From positions 98,270,949-98,334,948 of the forward strand of contig NC_071355.1 in the NCBI RefSeq assembly GCF_943734655.1: a stretch of 64,000 nucleotides of DNA. The letters are read 5' to 3'. Made by a program: the position numbers and the translations under genes. The stretch is from Sabethes cyaneus (Eukaryota; Arthropoda; Insecta; Diptera; Culicidae). Every line of letters begins with the position of its first letter. The first letter of the stretch is position 1. The notes beneath the pieces were generated by a model. The model ran no database searches, was not told the origin of the DNA, and worked only from the letters and a program-made list of their open reading frames with translations. Shown piece after piece: positions 56,974-64,000 of this stretch.

Positions 56974-57511
56974 CCCGAGTAGGAGCGAAGAGCAAAATAA
57001 TATCAAAATGTGTTATGGAAATCGAATAACTCGTTTCAAAATTTGGTCTTGTTTTGGCTGACATAGTTGGTAAAATAACAAAAAATAATATCAAAATTTT
57101 CTTCCTTTACGACCAAAAGAAACACTATTTATGTTATTTGAATAACAAAGCAATAACATAACTGTATTTAGAGTTTGGAATAACATATTTTAGTATTATT
57201 AAGATATTGAATAACAAATGCAGTAGCATATGACATATTAAAAAATCATTTCATGAAATATTTATAGTTTAAAATCTCTTTAATCAATAAAAAAATTATT
57301 ATTAAATATATCGCATGTCATTTTAAGGTCATAATAAGATATGATAACAAAATCAGTTATTAAACGCATCTTACAACCAATGTTTTAAATATCTACTCAA
57401 TAACAAAATGTCTTATCAATGTATCTCCATAGCTGTTCAATAACAAAATATAGCATTATACTTCAGTCTGATATTGTTTTTATACTATTTTGCTCTTCGC
57501 TCCTGCTCGGG
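56974..57511. mobile_element. 538-bp nonautonomous element, CCCGAG ends, GA target duplication
   Basis: Ends CCCGAGTAGGAGCGAAGAGC (56974-56993) and the inverted GCTCTTCGCTCCTGCTCGGG (57492-57511). GA flanks each side (56972-56973, 57512-57513). The interior is extremely AT-rich with repeated AATAACAAA words and no coding capacity. The host sequence on the right, GAAGCCTGCAAGTCGTAGG, also occurs uninterrupted at 40278, supporting the boundary. Confidence 0.8.
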
Positions 57512-57513
57512 GA

Positions 57514-57600
57514 AGCCTGCAAGTCGTAGGCGAAATACGTATCTGTCAAGAATGAAATTAGTAGAATTAAATTGGATAAGTTTTCTTTTTATTTAATTTC
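57514..57600 (+). repeat. dispersed repeat related to 40265-40360
   Basis: AGCCTGCAAGTCGTAGGCGA and ATACGTATCTGT match the hairpin element at 40165-40385; the similarity continues weakly on into T-rich DNA. Confidence 0.55.
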
Positions 57601-58284
57601 CAGATAAAATGATATTCAAATTTTGTCCAAAAAATAAGTTGTCTCAACAAAATTCTATGTTGCTATAAAGCACTGAACTGGCAATCAAACATTCACCTAA
57701 AAAAATATCACGAGTGTTTTCAAAAACAAAAAATCGGAATCTGGTGTTCATATTTGATAGTTATTTTAAGTACTTAGGTCGTTTCAACACTTAAAGAAAG
57801 AAGTAAACCACTAATACCTATTACTACCGAACAAACCATGTCACATTTCACGTTATTGTAAAAATCTTAATTGCTTTACGTTGTAAAAAATTACCTTATC
57901 TAATGTAATTTAAAAAAACAACATTTACAACCAACTTCTCAGAAGATAAATCAATGAAGTAATGATTGCATTTTTAAGCTTTTTTAATCAATGGCAGATA
58001 CACTGTGATTCTATAATATCCAAACTCTTAATCTTATTTTTACCGACATTATTTCTAACAACCCAGTTTAAAACGAACCCAACGGCTATAATTACATATT
58101 ACAATCATTCCGTCGAATGCCAATAAATTCTGCAACTCATTCATTTCCTCGTTTTCAGCAGCGAACGAGATGCCATGCAAGGAAGATGCAAAAACCAAAT
58201 CCAAACTAGCGATCAAGAAAAACCAGATTTTCACGCTCCTGTATCCGAACGGAACTACTATTGCATAGTTCCTATCCCTCGACA
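57601..58284. other. intergenic, with a possible small exon at 58140-58237
   Basis: Mostly AT-rich. On the plus strand CTCGTTTTCAG precedes a GC-richer patch that would encode MPCKEDAKTKSKLAIKKNQ and a further 13 residues before a TAG. The minus strand is also open here. No family is recognised. Confidence 0.3.
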
Positions 58285-58290
58285 GTGCAA

Positions 58291-58330
58291 GGTATAAAAA
58301 TGCATACAAGACCTGATACGTTTGTGTTTT
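58291..58330 (+). promoter_or_regulatory. possible core promoter
   Basis: GGTATAAAAATGC at 58291-58303, with a TCTCAACTCTC initiator-like stretch about 30 bases downstream. A GC-richer, repeat-free region follows, as expected of a transcribed leader. Confidence 0.4.
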
Positions 58331-59051
58331 CTCAACTCTCTCGCAGCACCACAGTGAAATGGCATTTCTCTCGCAGAAAGAGGCGCGAACTTACTTATGG
58401 CATCTCTGGAGCCTCCACAATTGCGGGACGTTAGACAGGCCTAGGCAACCGAAGATCAACGATCATACCCACCGCGAACGATCAAGTTTGAACAAACTGA
58501 AATTTTATAAAAGAAGATCTTCAGTGCCTTGGCAGGCTAGTCTGGTTAAGAAAGTGGTAACGTTATCTTCGCGCGAGCCACGGAGATTGTAATATAAATT
58601 CAGTAGATTACCATTTCTCCTCGTTATACTACAAAGAGCTACATTACGATTTCACACAGTGACGGAAGTAATCGACCAAACGCGCGAAAAACCGGGCGTG
58701 TGAGAACAAGTTTTGGGATTTAATAGTTTGACGAGACTCAAGTGAAAGAATCATAAAGTAAAGCATGGACAGTCAGCGCTGATGAACAGTCATTTCCAAC
58801 AGCAGGAAAATGTTATCCAGTGTAAATGGCAAATGTATACGAAGCGATTATTTCATTACAACTAACAACCTAGGTAATCAACCAACGAACGGATGTTAAG
58901 CTTGGCGCGAAAAGAGAAATGATCCAAACGGTTTGAACTTGATCCACCACGGTGTTGTCTTGTGGGCGAAGAAAATTGAACCAAGTAACGCGTAATTAGT
59001 AAACATTGGCCGTTATAAGCAACCATGGATTATCGACACCTAACGTTCACG
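58322..59051 (+). other. possible first exon of an unidentified gene
   Basis: From the promoter at 58291 a non-repetitive leader of about 700 bases leads to AACCATGG (59021-59028), a good translation start context. It encodes MDYRHLTFT and then meets a splice donor, ACG then GTAAATATC (59052). Several earlier ATGs exist, including a 77-codon frame at 58359-58592, which weakens the call. No next exon is identified. I cannot say what the product would be. Confidence 0.3.
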
Positions 59052-60470
59052 GTAAATATCGAAATGATTGTGCATCGTCGTGTGGGGCGAAATGAGTCAA
59101 ACAACATTTTTTTGTAATCGTTAAAGAGTAAAAGAGAAGGCATCCGTTTTTTTGCATAGACGCGACCGCAAAACGCAAACCGTGTGAAATGTGCATGATA
59201 ATGAATTAGTTAGTTGAACATGTAATCAGCAAATTGTTTTACACCGATGTTGTGCTGTCAAAGACATTTTATATTACATCATAGATAAAGACCATACAAG
59301 TGCAAGAGGAAGACGGAATTATTTTGAATTAATAATTAAAACATGAGTGCCGATCTTATGTTTTTAAAAAATATTTTGTGGATCGTGTCGAGTAATTGTG
59401 CAACTATTCTGGTTTTTTGAGACAGACAAATGGCCTTCTTGGTTTGAGTAAATTTTTTATACCTTTAAAAACGGCTCGTTTTTGACAAATTTTCGGAAAA
59501 ACGCTACATACCTACTATGAAACTACTACTTATTGCAGAATGTGTTTAACCCTCAATTGATCAGCCCACACCTGTACCCCTGTCAAAATTTTCGAGTTCC
59601 AGTTTCTGACTGTTTCTTTTGAAATATCGCCAAAAGACTACAAATACTTGTTATTTACATAATTTTACGTAAATTGAAACTTTTAAATAACAATTTTTAT
59701 ATTTATAACCGGGTGCTTCAACTGCTCCAGTTATGTCGGATTTTCGGTCAGTCAATTTAGGGTTAACTATTGGATTATGAAGTGCAAGTGTTAAGTTAAC
59801 GCTGATCAACTTTTGTTCGTTGTAGGTCACATGAGCGATTTTAGTTTTTTTAAAAGCTTTCACCTACACAATTGTGTGGGCTAGTGCTTAAAGTGTTATG
59901 CAACTAACAAGTTTTCGTCAAAATCATTAATAAATTATTAATTACAAACGAGTATCACAATTGAAGCAATACTAGAATTCTTTATTACTTACAATGAATG
60001 CAAAGCTACAATGAAAATTAAAACATCAATGAAAACGGTCTTCTATTTCGAACGAAATTTGTTAAATAATGTGCAATGATGATATTTTGATGGCGTGCAA
60101 TGATGATATTTAAGTTTTTTTTCGAGTTGAAATTGATTCGCCTTTGCGAGGGATAGATTATTAAAGGACGATTCTACCTGGCCCTTTCAAATTTGAATGA
60201 AATTTTCAACGTATCTTCAGTAAAGGAAAAATAGTTTTCTCAATTGGTCAATTAACATTAAAACATCAATGAAAACGGTCTTCAATTTCGAACGAAATAT
60301 GTTAAATAATGTTTTAAAAAATATAGGTTTCTTCAGCAGGTCAATTTAACCTATAATTTTAATTTTGTAAAATGGCGTACATTTTTCCACTTACGTATTT
60401 TCCAAAATATATCAACCTTCTGCTTAAATTCTGGTTAATACTTTCATTTTTTTTTTTTTTGAATTACTTA
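59052..60470. other. possible intron or intergenic DNA with a local direct repeat
   Basis: AT-rich. A segment with AAAACATCAATGAAAACGGT occurs twice in direct orientation (about 60020-60075 and 60257-60312). CACCTACACAATTGTGTGGG near 59862 is related to the palindromic words at 11951 and 13035. No exon recognised. Confidence 0.4.
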
Positions 60471-60580
60471 CGAATGGCCGAAACACAAATAGCCGTAACA
60501 CGAATGGCCGATTCATAAACGGCATAATAGATCGAATGGCCGCATCACAAGTGGCCGAAGCACGAATGGCCGAATGTCGT
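60471..60580 (+). repeat. minisatellite, ~15-bp unit (A)CGAATGGCCGAAAC
   Basis: Seven degenerate copies of (C/T)GAATGGCCGA(A/T), the same unit as at 34966-35030. Confidence 0.8.
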
Positions 60581-61250
60581 ATTCAGCCGAAAATATTCGC
60601 GATCTTCAACCTGCACAAATGTTGGATATATGTGGTCTTTACTCGCTGCCGCTCTTTCGGACTCAATTAAGGGATAATCCCTCCTAGTCAGAAAACCTAG
60701 GAAAATTTTTGCACCTAAACAGAAGCCAATATTTGCTTTTCTTGTGTTTTTATATTTTTTTCGAAAATGGAGAATTTATAGCAAGTTATTATTGATAGAT
60801 CATAAATGTAGAATTTTTTGAGTTATAAGTAGCTAGAGTGCAATGGAGACGAATGGTTTTTGCTTTTATTTGCATTAAAGCAGATATTTTTGGCAAAGAA
60901 ACGCGTAGAGACATTTTTACCAAACGGCACAGCAGTGTGTTTGACAAACTGAAGACGCGCTGTCTCCACTAACATGATTCCTATGAGAAACTGTGATATT
61001 CAATAATGCAGATATCGTTGCTGGCTCTAGAAAAATGAAGCCTTCAACTATGCCTGTACCTAATGGAATTCTTTCAATTGTTTTGATATAGTGCGCTGAT
61101 GTTCTCTGCGCGCCTTTAAGAACCATTTTCAAGCTGTTCCTAGCGCAACTAAGTCTAACTAAACGTGGAGTGACATGTTGGAAATACTTATAAACAAAGA
61201 ATAATAATATAGAGCAGTGAAATAAGAGCAATACAGATTTTTCTCTGGTA
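60581..61250. other. intergenic, unassigned
   Basis: No gene recognised. The minus-strand frame 60917-61231 has no domain. Confidence 0.4.
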
Positions 61251-62070
61251 AAGGGTGTCCCACATCAAATTGCACCACGGAAGAAACGCTGTAGAAAATT
61301 ACCCATTGGGTAATTTCTCTTGAAAATTTGGGTAGAAGTAGTTTAGAGTGTATTGTTTACACTGTGTTTTTATCGCGGTCAGTTTTTGGAAAATTGAAAA
61401 AAAATGGCGAAATTGTTTTGCGCAAGCACCTGGAAAATTCTTAACTCTCTCATCATGGATGATGAAATTAACGTCAAAGCGAATTTCTGGCAGCTTTCGG
61501 GGCTACTGAACTTCACCGCCCAGCACAAATTTGATATTCCGGAGGAAGAAAGAATGTATACATGATTTGGTAAGCGATCTGCTCATGTGGCAAACACAGT
61601 GCGCCGTCCTCTGTTGAAGCAACACGAGGACCATACGATCTTCTGGTCGGATCTAGCTTCGTGCCACTAATCAAAGGATGTCCTGGAGTGGTACGAAGCC
61701 AACGGAATTACTTTCATACCCAAGGATATGAATCCCCCCAATGGAGCTAAGGCCCAATGAAAAATACTGGCCTATTATGAAGCAGGTACTACGGAAGCAT
61801 CCTAAGGAGGTCAAATCTGAGAAAAGACATGAAGAAAAAGTGGGTTTCCGTACAGAAGAAGCTGCAGCGAGATGTTGCACGAAACTTTTTGAGTGGAGTT
61901 AAGCGTAAGGTGCGAGCATACGGTTATGGTATTGAAGTTGAATGAAATAAATATGCCAAAAGCTTACTAATGAGTTATCTTTTATTGTCTAAAGGTTTGA
62001 AAAGGATCGACCAATTGGGTAATTTTCTACAGCGTTTCTTCTGTGATGCAACTTGATGTGGGACACCCTT
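61251..62070 (+). pseudogene. ITmD37E (DD37E) mosquito transposon, internally deleted
   Basis: Long terminal inverted repeats begin AAGGGTGTCCCACATCAA(A/G)TTG and continue through GAAACGCTGTAGAAAATTAC at both ends. TA precedes the left end; the right flank is TT, a decayed TA. The interior encodes pieces of a transposase: the N-terminal MDDEINVKANFWQ region, then WSDLASCH (second catalytic Asp), SKDVLEWYEANGITFIPKDM, NPPN and, after a frameshift, ELRPNEKYWPIMKQVLRKHP with the catalytic Glu. This D...E arrangement and the DLASCH/EKYW signature are those of the mosquito DD37E family. At 820 bp it is well short of an intact element, with stops and shifts, so it is dead but its ends look usable by a related enzyme. 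Confidence 0.85.
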
Positions 62071-63165
62071 TTGATCTACCGTTACCAATCTAGCTCAGTT
62101 CTCATAACTGTGCCTCACCTCCATGGATCAGAACTTCAAGTCGACGCGATATACATCGACCTTAAAGCAGCCTTTGATAGAGTCCACTACCATATTCTGC
62201 TTGTCAAGTTTGATCATCTGGGTGTGTCATCCAACCTTGTCTGCTGGTTCGAGTCGTATCTGACTAATCGTTGACTATGCGTCAAATTGGGATCAGCGGA
62301 ATCAGATAAATTTCATAATCCTTCAGGTGTCCCACAAGGCAGTAATTTAGGATCACTGTTGATTATCAGACTCTTCAATGACGTCTGCCAGATGTCACCG
62401 AAGGGTTGCAAACCTTTAAATAGACGATCGCAAAATCTTCTGGACTATTAGTGCTTCCTCAGACAGTTGTCAGTTGTTACAAACAGTAATTGACAAATTT
62501 GATGACTAATGCCAACATAATTTCATGATTATCAGCGTGGCGAAATGCTCTATTATTACATTGACGAGGAAAAAGAGCCCAATTCAATGGAGATTCAGAA
62601 TAGGAAACGAATAAATGGAGATGCATGTAAAACGACCTTGGGTTTATGATAGACTTAAAACTAACCTTCCGGGAGCATTATAGTCACATTATTGCTAAAT
62701 CTCAACGAAACCTCGAGTTTGCTTCCCTTATTTCAGCTGATATCCGTGATCCATGCAGCCTATGCGCCTCGTACTCCAGCTTAGTTCGATCTCTCTTGAA
62801 AACAGCAGTTATCGTTTGGAGTCCGTTCCGCAGCATTTGTATCCACAGAATCGAAAAAGTCCAATCGAGATTCATTAGATATGCCTTATGACTCCTCCCT
62901 TGGCTAAATTCAGATGAGTTACCGCCGTATGAAGCAAGACGCAGACTTCTGGGAATGGACAGCGTACAAAAGCACCGAAACATACAAAGGACGGACCTTG
63001 GACCTACTGTTGTTGGGAAATCGACGCGTCATCGATTCTCACCAGAATAAATATGAATGTTGTACCACGATCCCTTCGACGTCGGAATTTTACTAGGCTT
63101 CATCACTAATACAGAACGGATTACGCACAAAATAAGTCTATTCAATCGACGTGTTTGTTTTTTAA
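62071..63165 (+). pseudogene. Jockey-like LINE reverse transcriptase, 5'-truncated
   Basis: Opens within the RT palm: LQVDAIYIDLKAAFDRVHYH (62129-62188), KFDHLGVSSNLVCWFESYLT, then SGVPQGSNLGSLLII near 62325-62367. The catalytic A-D-D region is blurred by deletion near 62420-62440. After this come VAKCSIITLTRKKS, LGFMIDLKLTF, the thumb ALCASYSSLVRSLLKTAVIV and RIEKVQSRFIRYAL, and LLGMDSVQKHRNIQRTDL. It is related to but distinct from the copy at 21530-22434. Frameshifts and stops are frequent. The left limit coincides with the end of the DD37E relic. Confidence 0.8.
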
Positions 63166-63559
63166 CCAGAGTTACCATTTGTTTGACTTTACTTTTGACT
63201 TATTTAACGAGAGATTAGTGATCATCATTTAATAATGATTACGATGATTGCTCTGATTGTATTAGTAAATCAACCTTCATAGCGTTTTATCAGCATTTTT
63301 TAAGTACATTTTGTAAATTCGTTGTAATAAATTATATCCACTGCTCACCTGATTTTTTAACGTATTTTAATGTACTGAAGACTTAAGACCTCCCGCCAAA
63401 GTTACCACAGCATAAAACATAAACCATACAACAAATAGACTACACTAATTACATCCCGTATCGCATTTTGCTAAAGAAATGCTATTGAAACCAGGCCAAT
63501 GTTTTACCTGAAATGGAGTTTCCAACAATATTTATTCTTAGCATCACTAAATCTATTTT
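63166..63559. other. intergenic, unassigned
   Basis: AT-rich DNA; may include the LINE 3' UTR. No other feature. Confidence 0.35.
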
Positions 63560-63803
63560 TTGAAACGATGGTTCTACAATTGATGAAAGTAAAGTAAGAA
63601 AGGGAAAGTAATGAAGAATTTTTTTGGGAATGGAGGGGAAGTGGAAAAGAAGGGGGAGAGGGGGGGTAATAGGTAGCTACGCTTAACGAGTTGTCGTTAT
63701 GACTCCTAGCTTTTGTCCAATGCTGGAAGGTGCATGGGCCAAACCAAGCTATAATCTGAGATTATAACCGGATTTGAAACTACAACACCCGCCAGGGCAT
63801 CAT
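63560..63803 (-). repeat. dispersed repeat copy 2 (uninterrupted)
   Basis: Reverse-oriented relative of 27661-27909 plus 29797-29812. On the minus strand it reads GCCCTGGCGGGTGTTGTAGT, ATAATCTCAGATTATAGC, GGTTTGGCCCATGCACCTTC, then GTAGCTACC and polypyrimidine DNA, ending GTAGAACCATCGTTTCAAAA. It carries the empty site for the 1887-bp element. Confidence 0.65.
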
Positions 63804-64000
63804 TTCATTAGAAGAAAATAAACAACGAATTTGGCATCAAGCTCCCACGTGACTCAAACTAGAATGGTCATATAGTTTATACAATACTCTTGTTGTCAAT
63901 TGGCCTTGCCAGCGTTGAAAGAGATTTCATAGGCTGCTCGCGCTTACAGGAAATCTCGTGCCGAACTGTCAACGCGTGAGTGTTGACAAAAGCAAAAATA
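63804..64000. other. end of window, unassigned
   Basis: No feature recognised in the last 200 bases. Confidence 0.3.

Overview
The window is eukaryotic nuclear DNA, almost certainly from a mosquito and most likely a repeat-rich culicine. The evidence is three short spliced insect RR-2 cuticular-protein genes, arthropod-type TATA boxes with short signal-peptide exons, a relic of the mosquito ITmD37E (DD37E) transposon family, a maT-like relic, RTE-like, Jockey-like and Penelope-like retroelement fragments, and a very dense load of small terminal-inverted-repeat (TIR) elements. Genus and species cannot be fixed from the sequence alone.

Layout. 0-2.7 kb: decayed RTE-like LINE. 3.4-5.2 kb: two TA-flanked pogo/Tigger-like nonautonomous elements. 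6-10.6 kb: mostly unassigned DNA, a possible minus-strand promoter, an inverted-repeat element and a 142-bp tandem array. 11.4-17.3 kb: a TTAA-flanked hairpin MITE, a 2-kb TTAA-flanked foldback with ~150-bp subrepeats, and a 976-bp element with a 2-bp target duplication. 17.7-18.4 kb: cuticular gene A (minus strand). 19.6-24.8 kb: degenerate tandem repeats, a LINE endonuclease fragment, a Jockey-like RT fragment, a Penelope-like 3' fragment held between 41-bp inverted repeats, and a 13-bp minisatellite. 25-26.6 kb: a Harbinger-type nonautonomous element with a nested MITE. 27.7-29.8 kb: a dispersed repeat split by an 1887-bp element. 32.7-36 kb: a maT-like relic and a 2-kb foldback. 36.2-40.4 kb: RTE-like fragments, 108-bp MITEs and microsatellites. 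42.7-43.8 and 49.0-50.0 kb: cuticular genes B and C, a tandem duplicate pair on the plus strand, with a foldback and a DD34D mariner relic between them. 50.6-51.4 kb: an 870-bp (TAG)n tract. 51.66-52.10 kb: two coding exons of an unidentified minus-strand gene. 53.8-56.3 kb: RTE-like LINE with a hAT-type MITE. 57-59 kb: another 2-bp-TSD element and a possible promoter with first exon. 61.2-63.8 kb: DD37E relic, Jockey-like RT fragment and a second copy of the dispersed repeat.

Function. The only confidently live genes are the three cuticular genes. Each encodes a secreted protein with the Rebers-Riddiford (RR-2) chitin-binding consensus between Ala/Pro/Val-rich flanks, and they probably build exocuticle. 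B and C share promoter layout, a 12-nt first coding exon and intron positions; A is more distant and has a different second intron.

The most notable signal is a set of unrelated-looking noncoding elements whose ends all read CCC(A/G)AG and which all make 2-bp target duplications (AA, CC, TG, AT, AT, GA). In three cases related host sequence in this same window supports the empty site. They may be products of one transposase type that is not encoded here.
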